Origin: Kribbella rubisoli
GTDB taxonomy: Bacteria > Actinomycetota > Actinomycetes > Propionibacteriales > Kribbellaceae
Direction of reading: 5' to 3'
DNA length: 64,000 nucleotides
Assembly: GCF_004217145.1 (NCBI RefSeq)
Contig: NZ_SHKR01000013.1
Coordinates: forward strand, 864,249 to 928,248
In this document: positions 44,308-53,571 of the stretch, piece after piece
Layout: each line of letters opens with the position of its first letter
Position numbering within the stretch: position 1 is the stretch's first letter
The notes under the pieces: model-generated
What the model saw: only the letters and a program-made list of their open reading frames with translations
The model's database searches: none
Told to the model about the DNA's origin: nothing
Position numbers and translations under genes: made by a program

Positions 44308-45186
44308 CTACGGCGGACCGAAGCGTTCATGCACCAGCCGGCCGTCAGCAAGCCGGTGCGCGACCAGGAACGACCCGGTGGAGAACTTGCCCACCTTCAG
44401 CCCCAGCTCCCGGGACAGCGCAGGCAGCACCGGCCGGTGCGAGCAGATGACGGTCACCTTGCCCGGTCGCCACACCCGCTCCGCCAGGCCGCGCAGTCCG
44501 TCCGGATCAGCGTCGTACCCACGCTCGGAGATCTCCGGCCAGAGGTGTATGTGCCGGTCGATAGAGGCGGCGTACGGCGTCACCGTGGCGGCACAGCGCT
44601 CCGCGTCGCTGCTGATGATCCGGTTGGCGCCCAGAGCAGCCAGTACGTCGGCCAGCCGCTCCGCAACCGCCTCACCGTTGCTGGTCAGCGGGCGGGCCGT
44701 GTCCTTGCCGTCCCAGTCCTTGCGCTTCACCGCCTCCGCGTGCCGAACCACCACCACTGTGGCCACCACGGGCACCGCAGGCTCCAGTGCGTCCAGGATG
44801 TCCACGTCACGCGGGTAGCTGAGCTTGTTGCGGGCCTTGTCGACCGGGAGCCAGCTGATTTCGTCGACTTCGTCGTTCGGCTCGAAGTCGCCCTCGTTCA
44901 GCGGTACGGCGGACCAGTAGTGGACCAGCTTGTCGGCGGTCCCGCCGTTCTTGCGGACGGCGTACCGTTGCACGCCGAGCGGTGGACCGAGCAGGACCTG
45001 GATTCCGGTCTCTTCCTCGATCTCCCGGCGCGCTGCGAGCAGCACGTGCTCATGTGCGGTCAGCTTGCCCTTCGGCAGGGACCAGTCGTCGTACCTGGGA
45101 CGGTGCACAAGCAGCACCTCACGGGTGTCGCGGCGCTCCCGCCAGACGACACCACCCGCGGCGATAACAGTCGCCGGGTTGCTCAT
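44308..45186 (-). CDS. mutT1: MutT1-like Nudix hydrolase fused to a histidine-phosphatase domain
   Basis: 292 residues. The Nudix box is complete: GKLTAHEHVLLAARREIEEETGI. The second half begins VVVRHAEAVKR (RHG-type motif) and continues with SSDAERCAATVTPYA and SHRPVLPALSRELG, the SixA-like phosphoglycerate-mutase fold. The domain pair matches mycobacterial MutT1, which hydrolyses 8-oxo-dGTP/GTP and diadenosine polyphosphates. It lies 30 bp after ppk1. TAAGGT 6 nt before the ATG could give an internal leaderless promoter. Confidence 0.93.
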   Translation of the reverse strand: MSNPATVIAAGGVVWRERRDTREVLLVHRPRYDDWSLPKGKLTAHEHVLLAARREIEEETGIQVLLGPPLGVQRYAVRKNGGTADKLVHYWSAVPLNEGDFEPNDEVDEISWLPVDKARNKLSYPRDVDILDALEPAVPVVATVVVVRHAEAVKRKDWDGKDTARPLTSNGEAVAERLADVLAALGANRIISSDAERCAATVTPYAASIDRHIHLWPEISERGYDADPDGLRGLAERVWRPGKVTVICSHRPVLPALSRELGLKVGKFSTGSFLVAHRLADGRLVHERFGPP

Positions 45187-45216
45187 ACCTTCACCTTAGG
45201 AAGTGTGCTCCGTCGG

Positions 45217-47376
45217 CTAGCTGATGGGGTCGATCGCCCGGCGGCGTCCGCGTGTCGCGATCAGGCGTTCCTGCAGGTCGCGCAGCGGCTGCCCGTCCGG
45301 TCCGTTCAGCTGCGGCTGCCAGGTGTCGTCCGCCTGCAGCCACCAGGAGCCGGTGGTGTCATCCATCGCCAGGTCGAACATCTCGCCCAGCTCGATGACG
45401 TGGTCCGGCTCCTTCAGCTGCACGAGCACCTCGACCCGGCGGTCCAGGTTGCGGTGCATCAGGTCGGCCGAGCCGATCCACACCTCCGGCTCGCCGCCGT
45501 TCTCGAACAGGAACACTCGGCTGTGCTCGAGGAACCGGCCCAGGATGCTGCGGACGCGGATGTTCTCCGACAGACCCGGTACGCCGGGACGCAGCGTGCA
45601 GATGCCCCGGATCCACAGGTCGACGGGTACGCCGGCCTGTGACGCCCGGTAGAGCGCGTCGCACAGGGCCTCGTCGACCAGGCTGTTCACCTTGTAGCGG
45701 ATCCGCGCGGGGCGGCCGGCCAGGTGATGCTGCACCTCGCGGTCGATCCGCTCGACAAGCCCCCGCCGTACCGACTGGGGCGCGACCAGGATCCGCCGGT
45801 ACCCGGCGCTGCGGCCGAAGCCGGACAGGTGGTTGAAGAGCAGCGCGACGTCCTCGGTGACCACCTTGTCGCTGGTGAGCAGGCCGAGGTCCTCGTACAG
45901 CCGGGCGGTCTTCGGGTGGTAGTTGCCGGTCCCGATGTGCGCGTAGCGGCGCAGGCCGTCGGGCTCGTCGCGGACGACCATCGACAGCTTGCAGTGCGTC
46001 TTCAGGCCGATCACGCCGTACACGACATGACATCCGGCGTGCTCCAGCTGACGGGCCCACTTGATGTTGGCCTGCTCGTCGAAGCGCGCCTGGATCTCCA
46101 CCAGCACCAGGACCTGCTTGCCCGCCTCGGCCGCGTCGATCAGTGCGTCGACGATCGGCGAGTCACCGCTTGTCCGGTACAGGGTCTGCTTGATCGCCAG
46201 CACGTGCGGATCGGCGGCTGCCTGCTCGATGAAGCGCTGGACGCTCGTCGAGAACGAGTCGTACGGGTGGTGGACCAGCACGTCGCGCTGCTTCAGCGCG
46301 TGGAACATGTCGGCCGGGTTAGCGGTCTCCACCTCAGCCAGGTGCGGATGCGTCGACGGCACGAACCCGGGGTACTTCAGCTCGGCCCGGTCAAGGCTGG
46401 CGATCGTGAACAGACCGCGCAGGTCCAGCGGGCCGGGGAGCTCGAACACCTCGGACTCGGTGACGCCCAGCTCGGACAGCAGCAGCGCGCGCACCTGCGG
46501 GTCGATCGACTCCTCGACCTCGAGCCGGACCGGCGGACCGAACCGGCGGCGCAGCAGCTCCTTCTCGAGCGCGGCCAGCAGGTTCTCCGCGTCGTCCTCT
46601 TCGACCTCGAGGTCCTCGTTGCGGGTCACCCGGAAGGTGTGGTGCTGGGTAACCTCCATACCCGGGAACAGCTGGCCCAGGTGGGTCGCGATGACGTCCT
46701 CGAGCGGTACGAACCGGCCCTCGGCGACCTTCACGAACCGCGGCAGCAGCGGCGGCACCTTGACCCGGGCGAAGTGCTCGCCGCCGGTATCGGGGTTGCG
46801 GACCACGACCGCCAGGTTGAGGCTCAGGCCGGAGATGTACGGGAACGGGTGCGACGGGTCGACCGCCAGCGGCGTCAGCACCGGGAACACGCGGTCGCGG
46901 AAGAAGCGGGTCATGTCCTCGCGCTCGGTGTGCTGCAGCTCGTCCCAGCGGAGGATCTCGATGCCCTGGTCGACCAGCGCCGGCTGGACCGACTTGCGCC
47001 AGGACTCGGCCTGGCGGTCCATCAGCTCGCGGCTCCTGGCCAGGCTGCGGTCGAGGACCTCGCGGGGGAGCAGACCACTGGCCGCCCGCACCGCGACGCC
47101 GGCCGCGATACGACGCTTCAGACCGGCAACCCGGACCATGTAGAACTCGTCCAGGTTGCTGGCGAAGATCGCGAGGAACTTGGCCCGCTCCAGCAGCGGG
47201 ATCCGATCGTTCTCGGCGAGCTCCAGGACGCGCTGGTTGAACGCGAGCCAGCTCAGCTCCCGATCGGAGAACCGGTCAACTGGAAGATCGCCGGCCGCAC
47301 TGATGTCGTACGGCGGCTCGACGTCGTACTCCCGGTTGTGGGATGCCAGCAAGTCTCCAGCCACGCCGTCAAGCAT
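45217..47376 (-). CDS. ppk1: Polyphosphate kinase 1
   Basis: 719 residues. The N-terminal domain starts FSDRELSWLAFNQRVLELAEN. The catalytic PLD-like domain includes YDSFSTSVQRFIEQAA, HIGTGNYHPKTARLYEDLGLLT (phosphohistidine region) and SIDPQ/LIDAAEAGKQVLVLVE. C-terminal RRVEVLVQLKEPDHVIELG follows. It makes polyphosphate from ATP reversibly. It is upstream of mutT1 in the same direction, a conserved actinobacterial pairing. A single GTTCACC lies just before the ribosome site. Confidence 0.96.
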   Translation of the reverse strand: MLDGVAGDLLASHNREYDVEPPYDISAAGDLPVDRFSDRELSWLAFNQRVLELAENDRIPLLERAKFLAIFASNLDEFYMVRVAGLKRRIAAGVAVRAASGLLPREVLDRSLARSRELMDRQAESWRKSVQPALVDQGIEILRWDELQHTEREDMTRFFRDRVFPVLTPLAVDPSHPFPYISGLSLNLAVVVRNPDTGGEHFARVKVPPLLPRFVKVAEGRFVPLEDVIATHLGQLFPGMEVTQHHTFRVTRNEDLEVEEDDAENLLAALEKELLRRRFGPPVRLEVEESIDPQVRALLLSELGVTESEVFELPGPLDLRGLFTIASLDRAELKYPGFVPSTHPHLAEVETANPADMFHALKQRDVLVHHPYDSFSTSVQRFIEQAAADPHVLAIKQTLYRTSGDSPIVDALIDAAEAGKQVLVLVEIQARFDEQANIKWARQLEHAGCHVVYGVIGLKTHCKLSMVVRDEPDGLRRYAHIGTGNYHPKTARLYEDLGLLTSDKVVTEDVALLFNHLSGFGRSAGYRRILVAPQSVRRGLVERIDREVQHHLAGRPARIRYKVNSLVDEALCDALYRASQAGVPVDLWIRGICTLRPGVPGLSENIRVRSILGRFLEHSRVFLFENGGEPEVWIGSADLMHRNLDRRVEVLVQLKEPDHVIELGEMFDLAMDDTTGSWWLQADDTWQPQLNGPDGQPLRDLQERLIATRGRRRAIDPIS

Positions 47377-47493
47377 CGCATCCTTTGGTGAACAAGGGGT
47401 AGCCGTCCGCGAGTTGGCAGATGTGACGTTTTCGTGGCCCGTTCGTTGCCTGCGGACCGCTTCTGGGGCCGGCTGTTGCTAGCGTCACTCCTT

Positions 47494-48549
47494 GTGAACT
47501 CACGACTGGATTCGGTACTGCGTGACACGGTGACCGGTTTGCAGGCCAACTCCCTGACCCCGCTGTACGCCCTGCCCGCGGCCGTCCGGCGCCGCCTGGC
47601 GGGCGCACCGATCCAGATCGACGGCAACCTCCTCGACCCCGACCTCCAGCTGCTCCTCCGGGTCGACAACCTGTTGCCTCGCACAACCAAGACCGACGCG
47701 GCCACCGCCCGCGCCCGCTTCCGCAACCTCTGCAAACTGATCCAGGGCACACCCGCCGAACTACAACGAGTAACCGACCTGACCGTCCGCGGCGCCGATG
47801 GCCAGTTGGGCGCCCGCCTGTACATCCCGCGCGATGCCGGCCGGGGTCTGCTGGTGTTCTTCCATGGCGGCGGCTGGGTCGTCGGCGACCTCGACACCCA
47901 CGACGGCCTCTGCCGCGCGATCGCCGCCGACGCCGGGATCCGCGTCCTCTCCGTCGACTACCGCCTCGCCCCCGAAGCCCCCGCACCGACCGCTGCCGAG
48001 GACGCGATCGCCGCCTTCACCTGGGCCGTCGAACACGCCGACGACCTGGGCGTCGATCCAGCCCTGGTCGCGGTCGGCGGCGACAGCGCCGGCGGCAACC
48101 TGGCCGCCGTAGTAACCCAGCAGACCGTACGCCGAGGCCTCCCGCACCCCGCCCTCCAGGTGCTCCTCTATCCGGCCGTCGACCTGGTAGCCCGCCGCCC
48201 CAGCCGAGACCTCTTCTCCGAGGGCTTCATCCTCAGCGAGAACGACATCATCTGGTACCGCGACCACTACACCCCCGACCCCACCATCCGCCCCGACCCG
48301 ATCGTCTCCCCCATCCGCGCCGACGACCTCACCGGCCTCCCACCCACCTACCTCACCACCGCCGGCTTCGACCCCCTCCGCGACGAAGGCCTCGAATACG
48401 CCCAAGCCTTACGCGCCGCCGGCAACCCGATCACCCACATCCCCCACCCCACCCTCTGCCACGGCTACGCCAACCTCCTAACCGTCCCCGGCAAAATCCC
48501 CCAAGCCCAAACCCACCTGACCAACCACCTCAGATCAGCCCTGCACTAA
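47494..48549 (+). CDS. Alpha/beta hydrolase (hormone-sensitive lipase family)
   Basis: 351 residues from GTG 47494. HSL-family motifs are VFFHGGGWVVGDLDTHD (oxyanion hole HGGG), GDSAGGNLAAVV (nucleophile Ser), DPLRDEGLEYAQAL (Asp) and HGYANL (His). It is a cytosolic esterase or lipase. TAGCGT lies 8 nt before the GTG. The last ~300 bp are unusually C-rich on the coding strand (CCC, ACC, ATC). It stands alone with its own terminator. Confidence 0.92.
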   Translation: MNSRLDSVLRDTVTGLQANSLTPLYALPAAVRRRLAGAPIQIDGNLLDPDLQLLLRVDNLLPRTTKTDAATARARFRNLCKLIQGTPAELQRVTDLTVRGADGQLGARLYIPRDAGRGLLVFFHGGGWVVGDLDTHDGLCRAIAADAGIRVLSVDYRLAPEAPAPTAAEDAIAAFTWAVEHADDLGVDPALVAVGGDSAGGNLAAVVTQQTVRRGLPHPALQVLLYPAVDLVARRPSRDLFSEGFILSENDIIWYRDHYTPDPTIRPDPIVSPIRADDLTGLPPTYLTTAGFDPLRDEGLEYAQALRAAGNPITHIPHPTLCHGYANLLTVPGKIPQAQTHLTNHLRSALH

Positions 48550-48616
48550 GGCTGATTGCTCAGCGGCCTGGGTCGACGAGGACGGGAACGGCTTCGCGTG
48601 GATAACGCGGTGAGGG

Positions 48617-48664
48617 GCCAGGAGCCGCCCGGCTGGGGGGTTAGAGGCTCGGACGGCTCCTGGC
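48617..48664. terminator. Terminator between convergent genes
   Basis: A perfect 11-bp stem (GCCAGGAGCCG at 48617-48627 with 48654-48664) encloses a 26-nt loop, between the esterase and mshD ends. Confidence 0.78.
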
Positions 48665-48765
48665 TGGTGGTGGGACGGGTGGGGGCGGGGGGTTATGACG
48701 CGAAGTGAGGGGACGACTTCGGTGTGAGGTCGTTCACAGGACTGTCAGGCGGAGGCGCGCCGGGG

Positions 48766-49674
48766 TCAGGCGGGGGCGTATTGGACGTCCAGGGCGGCTG
48801 TGGTGAAGGCGAGGGAGGTGTAGAGGGATCGGGCTGCGGTGTTGGTGCCGTCTACGTAGAGGACGATGGAGTCGAGGTTTCGGTCGTCCTGTAGGTGGTG
48901 GAGGCCCTGGAGGGTAAGGGCTTTGCCCAGGCCGGAGCCTTGGTGGCTAGGGGAGACACCTACTACATAGACCTCGCCTATGCCGTCCTCGACCTTCGTC
49001 CAGTGGAAGCCGGCCAGGGCGCCAGTCGTCGAGTCGACGGCCAGGAAGAAGCCGTTGGGGTCGAACCACGGCTGCTGGATTCGCTCCGTCAGGTCCTCCG
49101 CGGTCCAGCTGCCCTGCTCCGGGTGGTCGGCGAAGGCCGCCGCGTTGACCGCTAGCCAGGCGGCGTCGTCCTGCCCGGGGACAAACGTTCGTACGGCGAT
49201 CCCGTCCGGCCACACCGGTTCGGGCAGCGAAGCCCTGGTACGGCGGAGGAAGTAGAGCTCTCGGGTTACCTCAAGGCCGAGCCGCCGGGCCAGCTGGTCC
49301 GAGCCAGGTAGACGTCCGTGGGCCCAAACGCGAGTGCGGGAACCGCCATGGTCGAGCAGCATGCGCAGGAGCGCCGTACCGAAGCCCCGCCGACGGGCCG
49401 AAGGGGCGACGACGAGTTCGGCGGAGCCGTCGGGGGACAGGGCGGCGTACCCCACGAGGTTGCGGGCGCTTTGCAGGCCGGTGACCTCGATGGTGCCCGG
49501 TTCGCCTTCGTACGCGAGGACGTGGACGTCGCCGGAATGTTCGCCGTCGAGGTGGAGGAGGGTGCGTTCGGACAGCGGGTTCACGCCGTCGCTGTGTGCT
49601 GCGGCGCGAGCGAGTTCCGTGACGGCGGCGGCGGTGGCCGAGGGCAACGGTGAGGGTACGGCTTCGAGGGTCAC
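48766..49674 (-). CDS. mshD: Mycothiol synthase MshD
   Basis: 302 residues from GTG 49674, chosen because TACTGT lies exactly 6 nt upstream (leaderless); an ATG at 49707 is possible. Two tandem GNAT domains are present. AFADHPEQGSWTAEDLTERIQQPWFDPNGFFLA and GEVYVVGVSPSHQGSGLGKALTLQGLHHL are MshD hallmarks. It acetylates Cys-GlcN-Ins, the last step of mycothiol synthesis, which marks the host as an actinobacterium. Confidence 0.92.
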   Translation of the reverse strand: MTLEAVPSPLPSATAAAVTELARAAAHSDGVNPLSERTLLHLDGEHSGDVHVLAYEGEPGTIEVTGLQSARNLVGYAALSPDGSAELVVAPSARRRGFGTALLRMLLDHGGSRTRVWAHGRLPGSDQLARRLGLEVTRELYFLRRTRASLPEPVWPDGIAVRTFVPGQDDAAWLAVNAAAFADHPEQGSWTAEDLTERIQQPWFDPNGFFLAVDSTTGALAGFHWTKVEDGIGEVYVVGVSPSHQGSGLGKALTLQGLHHLQDDRNLDSIVLYVDGTNTAARSLYTSLAFTTAALDVQYAPA

Positions 49675-49781
49675 CGGAACACAGTAAAAGAGTTCAGCTG
49701 AGTTCATTCTCAGGTTCTGGAAAGAGGGTTTGCTGCTCAGGTAACTTCAGCGAACCCACCAACCAAGACAACGGAGTAGAC

Positions 49782-51596
49782 ATGGCGCTGACAGGACGAG
49801 ACAAAGCGCGGCCGGGGGGACGGCGGGCGGTCGGACTGCTCGCCGCCGGGACGGCCGTTGTGCTCGCCTTGGCCGCGGGGGGATCCGTGAGCCAGGCCGC
49901 CGGTACGACGGGGCAGGAGTCGCAGTCCGCCGTACAGGCGAAGAAGCCGAAGCCGACCCACACCCAGATCCAGCTGCTCGCGATCAACGACTTCCACGGC
50001 AACCTGGAGCCGGCGACGGGTTCGGGCGGCAACATCAACGGGATCCCGGCGGGCGGCGCGGCGTACCTCGCGACGTACCTGAAGGACCTGCGGGCCGCCG
50101 CGAAGGCGAAGGGCCAGGACTCGGTCACGGTCGCTGCCGGTGACCTGATCGGCGCCTCGCCGCTGCTGTCGGCCGCGTTCCACGACGAGCCGACGATCGA
50201 AGCGCTGAACGGAATGGGACTCGAGGCTGCTTCGGTGGGCAACCACGAGTTCGACGAGGGCTGGCACGAACTGCTCCGGATGCAGACCGGCGGCTGCCTG
50301 CCCGACGGAGACGGGCAGAACAACCAGAACTCCTGCCCGGACCCGAAGCACCCGTTCACCGGCGCCAAGTTCAAGTACCTGTCGGCGAACGTGTTCTTCA
50401 CCAACACCCAGAAGACCCTGTTCGCGCCGTACACGATCAAGACGTTCGCGGACGGCCAGAAGGTCGGCTTCATCGGCATGACGCTGGAGAACACCCCGAA
50501 CATCGTCACCAAGTCCGGCGTCGACGGGCTGACCTTCAAGGACGAGGTCGAGACCGCGAACGCCCTGGTCCCGGTGCTGAAGAAGAAGGGCGTGAAGTCG
50601 ATCGTCGTGCTGCTGCACGAGGGCGGTTTCCCGGCCGACCCGAAGGCGTACAACAGCTGCCCGGGCATCTCCGGCCCGATCGTCGACATCAACGCCGGCC
50701 TGGACCCGGAGATCGACGCGATCATCTCCGGCCACACCCACACGGCGTACAACTGCTCCTTGACGGACAAGGCCGGTAAGCCGCGGCTCGTCACCAGCGC
50801 GTCGTCGTTCGGCCGGCTCGTCACCGACGTCCGGCTGAGCATCGACAACGCGACCGGCGACGTCGACCGGGTGAACACGCTGGCGAACAACCAGATCGTC
50901 ACCCAGGACGTGGTGCAGGACCGTAAGACGGCCGAGCTGATCGCGAAGTACAAGACACTGGTCGCGCCGATCGAGACCAAGGTCATCGGCCACATCACCA
51001 CCCCGTCGGTGGTGCGGACGAACGACGACTCGCTCGAATCCCCGCTGGGCAACCTGATCGCCGACGCACAGCTGGCGGACCCGTCGGTGGTGTCCGGCGG
51101 GAAGGCACCGGTCGCAGCGTTCATGAACCCGGGCGGTATCCGTGCGGATCTGGCGTCGACCGGCGGTGCGGTCACGTTCGGGCAGGCGTTCACCGTGCAG
51201 CCGTTCAACAACTTCCTGGTCTCGATGGACATGACCGGGGCGCAGATCAAGACGCTGCTCGAGCAGCAGTTCTCCGGGGTGAACGGTCCGGATGCGCCGA
51301 AGTTCAAGGTCCTCCAGGTCGCGGGCATCACCTACACCTGGAACCCGGCGGCCGCGGCGGGCTCGAAGATCGTGGCCGGCTCGATCAAGATCGGCGGGCA
51401 GCCGCTGGTGGACGGTACGTCGTACCGCATCGTCACGAACAACTTCCTGTCCGACGGCGGCGACGGCTTCCCGGCCTTCACCACCGCGACGAACAAGGTG
51501 TTCGGCGGCCTCGACATCGACGCGTTCGCCAGCTACCTGACCGCGCACGACCCGTACACCCCGGTCGCCACCGACCGGATCTCCATCGGTTCCTGA
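49782..51596 (+). CDS. Secreted 5'-nucleotidase / bifunctional metallophosphatase
   Basis: 604 residues from ATG 49782 (CGGAG before it). The signal peptide spans ~15-40. The metallophosphatase domain has AINDFHGNLEP, VAAGDLIGASPLLS, SVGNHEFDEG and SGHTHTAYNC. The C-terminal 5'-nucleotidase domain has SPLGNLIADAQL, MNPGGIRADL and NNFLSDGGDGFPAF. It releases phosphate and nucleosides from nucleotides outside the cell, which fits a phosphate-rich gene neighbourhood. A strong terminator follows. Confidence 0.95.
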   Translation: MALTGRDKARPGGRRAVGLLAAGTAVVLALAAGGSVSQAAGTTGQESQSAVQAKKPKPTHTQIQLLAINDFHGNLEPATGSGGNINGIPAGGAAYLATYLKDLRAAAKAKGQDSVTVAAGDLIGASPLLSAAFHDEPTIEALNGMGLEAASVGNHEFDEGWHELLRMQTGGCLPDGDGQNNQNSCPDPKHPFTGAKFKYLSANVFFTNTQKTLFAPYTIKTFADGQKVGFIGMTLENTPNIVTKSGVDGLTFKDEVETANALVPVLKKKGVKSIVVLLHEGGFPADPKAYNSCPGISGPIVDINAGLDPEIDAIISGHTHTAYNCSLTDKAGKPRLVTSASSFGRLVTDVRLSIDNATGDVDRVNTLANNQIVTQDVVQDRKTAELIAKYKTLVAPIETKVIGHITTPSVVRTNDDSLESPLGNLIADAQLADPSVVSGGKAPVAAFMNPGGIRADLASTGGAVTFGQAFTVQPFNNFLVSMDMTGAQIKTLLEQQFSGVNGPDAPKFKVLQVAGITYTWNPAAAAGSKIVAGSIKIGGQPLVDGTSYRIVTNNFLSDGGDGFPAFTTATNKVFGGLDIDAFASYLTAHDPYTPVATDRISIGS

Positions 51597-51609
51597 GCCG
51601 CGCCGAGAG

Positions 51610-51647
51610 CCGGTACGTCGCGCACCCTGCGCGGCGTACCGGTTTTT
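51610..51647 (+). terminator. Terminator of the 5'-nucleotidase gene
   Basis: CCGGTACG (51610-51617) and CGTACCGG pair, with an inner CGCG/CGCG stem, followed by TTTTT. Confidence 0.88.
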
Positions 51648-51705
51648 CGTCCTCACCGACCTTCCTGGTACCTTGCGTGCTCAGGCACTTACGGAAGGTG
51701 AGTGA

Positions 51706-52023
51706 ATGGCGCACGTTGCTCCGACCTCACATCGACGGGCCCCTCGCGCGTCGCATCGTGGGCACCGCAGCGGTGATGCAGGTGACGGATCGGTCCGGAC
51801 CGGCAGCTGGCTCGGACTGGCTTTCGCGTTCGTCGTCGGCTGGTTGCTGACGCTGCAATCGCACGTCGGCGTACACGCGGCCGGCGTCACGTTGCTGGTG
51901 ATGCTGGTGCCGGTCACGGTGGGGACGTTCGTGGCGGGGTTCCGGCAGGGCGTGGGGTCCTGGAAGGCGGCGCTGTGCGCGTTGGCCGGGCTCGCTTTTA
52001 CGCTGCTGAAGTTCTTCTTCTGA
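51706..52023 (+). CDS. Small membrane protein (DUF6113-like)
   Basis: 105 residues. A basic, His/Arg-rich N-terminal ~30 residues precede three hydrophobic segments (WLGLAFAFVVGWLLTLQ, AAGVTLLVMLVPVTVGTFVAGF, WKAALCALAGLAFTLLKFFF). GGAAGGTGAG lies before the ATG. It is convergent with glnR, with 14 bp between. The DUF6113 call is tentative; function unknown. Confidence 0.75.
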   Translation: MAHVAPTSHRRAPRASHRGHRSGDAGDGSVRTGSWLGLAFAFVVGWLLTLQSHVGVHAAGVTLLVMLVPVTVGTFVAGFRQGVGSWKAALCALAGLAFTLLKFFF

Positions 52024-52037
52024 GGACTGAGCCGAGC

Positions 52038-52745
52038 TCAGGCCTTCGCCTCGGCAGGCTCACGGTTGGTCGGCGGTACGACGAAGCGGTAGCCGACGTT
52101 CCGCACGGTGCCGATGAGCGACTCGTGCTCGGGGCCGAGCTTCGCGCGCAGGCGGCGTACGTGGACGTCGACGGTCCGGGTGCCGCCGAAGTAGTCGTAG
52201 CCCCAGACCTCCTGGAGCAGCTGCTCGCGGGTGAACACGCGGCCCGGGTGCTGCGCCAGGAACTTGAACAGCTCGAACTCTTTGTACGTCAGGTCGAGCG
52301 CCCGCCCATTGAGCTTCGCGGTGTACGACGCCTCGTCGATCACGACGTCGCCGCTGCGGATCAGCGTGGACTCGGGCTCATCGTTCCGCGTCGCGGCGAG
52401 ACGTCCGATGACGAGTCGCAACCGCGCCTCGATCTCGGCCGGCCCGGCGGTGTCGAGCAGTACGTCGTCCGCGCCCCAGTCGGCGTTGACGGCGGTCAGA
52501 CCGCCCTCGGTGACGACCAGGATGAGCGGTACGTCGATGCCGGTGGTGCGGATCAGCCGGGAGGCGCTCCGAACGGCGACCAGGTCGCGGCGGGCGTCAA
52601 GCAGCACCGCGTCCGCGTCGGGCGCGTCGATCAGCGCGGCGACCTCGGGCGGCAGGATCCGGATCTGGTGCGGGAGCAAGGCGAGCGAGGGCAGGACCTC
52701 GGTGGAGGCCTGCAGCGCGTTCGTCAGCAGAAGCAACGTGCTCAC
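52038..52745 (-). CDS. glnR: GlnR-type nitrogen response regulator
   Basis: 235 residues from GTG 52745. LLLLTNALQASTEVLPSL at the N-terminus and ADWGADDVLLDTAGPAEIEARLRLVIGR match actinobacterial GlnR. Asp50 (VLLDARRDL) is kept, but the usual acidic pocket is missing, as expected for this orphan regulator. The C-terminal winged helix is YKEFELFKFLAQHPGRVFTREQLLQEVWGYDYFGGTRTVDVHVRRLRAKLG. It controls nitrogen assimilation genes such as glnA and amtB. A 7-bp GC hairpin (52805-52834) lies in its 5' region. Confidence 0.94.
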   Translation of the reverse strand: MSTLLLLTNALQASTEVLPSLALLPHQIRILPPEVAALIDAPDADAVLLDARRDLVAVRSASRLIRTTGIDVPLILVVTEGGLTAVNADWGADDVLLDTAGPAEIEARLRLVIGRLAATRNDEPESTLIRSGDVVIDEASYTAKLNGRALDLTYKEFELFKFLAQHPGRVFTREQLLQEVWGYDYFGGTRTVDVHVRRLRAKLGPEHESLIGTVRNVGYRFVVPPTNREPAEAKA

Positions 52746-52906
52746 GCTGTCTCCTCGTGCTGATCATCGGATCCTGGGGGTGCGATCCGGTCCTCGTGCA
52801 CGTCAGGCCCCGACGGCGTCGTTGCCGGGGGCCTCAGACACACTGGGCATAACAGCAAGCTGACATAATAGCCGAAGACTTAACCGATTAGTGAGGCGCC
52901 GACCAG

Positions 52907-53146
52907 ATGCCGGAAGTCACCATCAGGTACTTCGCTGCCGCGCGTTCAGCCGCAGGGGAGTCTTCGGCGACCGCCGAGGCGGGCTCGATCCGCGACCTGG
53001 TCAGCACCGTTTCGACCGACCGGCCCGAGCTGGCGCGGGTCCTGTCGATCTGCACCTTCCTCCTGGACGGTGAGCGTGCAGACCCGGCCACGCCGCTGCA
53101 GCACGGCGCCCTGGTCGACGCGCTGCCACCCTTCGCAGGCGGCTGA
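52907..53146 (+). CDS. MoaD/ThiS family sulfur carrier protein
   Basis: 79 residues. The ubiquitin-like fold (VTIRYFAAARSAAGESS, LVSTVSTDRPELARVLSICTFLLDGERAD, GALVDALPPFAGG) ends in the essential Gly-Gly. It accepts thiocarboxylate sulfur for molybdopterin or another pathway. No moaE is adjacent. It is divergent from glnR across a TA-rich promoter region at 52858-52890. Confidence 0.88.
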   Translation: MPEVTIRYFAAARSAAGESSATAEAGSIRDLVSTVSTDRPELARVLSICTFLLDGERADPATPLQHGALVDALPPFAGG

Positions 53147-53189
53147 CCAACCCGGCCGGGAAGAGCTTCCCGAGAGGTAGATTCGCCGC

Positions 53190-53459
53190 GTGGCGATGGA
53201 GTCGGGGACGCTACTCACTACGGTGGGGCGGGCGGGGGTCCTGTTCGGCAAGGCCTGGCCGCGCCTGTACGTCGCCATGTTTCTGGTACTGCGTGGTGAG
53301 CTGCCCTTCCATCGGCGGGCCGTTGCCGAAGGCATCCTTGCGCCGGACGGCGTGGAGCCTGGCAACGAGCACAAGCCGCTCGATGCGCTCGCTGCTCCCG
53401 TTCCTGGCGTTCTACGCGGCGTACAAGTTCCTGCCGCTGATCGACCACGTCCGCAATGA
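53190..53459 (+). CDS. Hypothetical protein, possibly frameshifted
   Basis: 89 residues from GTG 53190, where TAGATT lies exactly 6 nt upstream (leaderless). The first ~60 codons have strong G/C third positions (LLTTVGRAGVLFGKAWPRLYVAMFLVLRGELPFHRRA). From about 53380 that bias moves to the +1 frame, which reads MRSLLPFLAFYAAYKFLPLIDHVRNERPRTF and stays open to 53556. Either a frameshift split one gene, or two frames overlap. No family is recognised. Confidence 0.5.
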   Translation: MAMESGTLLTTVGRAGVLFGKAWPRLYVAMFLVLRGELPFHRRAVAEGILAPDGVEPGNEHKPLDALAAPVPGVLRGVQVPAADRPRPQ

Positions 53460-53571
53460 GCGCCCGCGCACCTTCAGATCCTGGAACTCCGGGAGCTCTT
53501 CCGGCTCTTCTTGTTCCGACCCCCCGCTCCCCGTTTCCTGCACGCCGGAAGCGTAACCAGCCAGAGGGCCC

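Noticed and set aside
49692..49720. Repeated GTTCA motifs upstream of the 5'-nucleotidase gene
   Set aside because: Spacings are 10 and 12 nt and the cores are degenerate (GTTCAGC, GTTCATT, GTTCTGG); they also overlap the divergent mshD start region. Too weak to call a PHO box.
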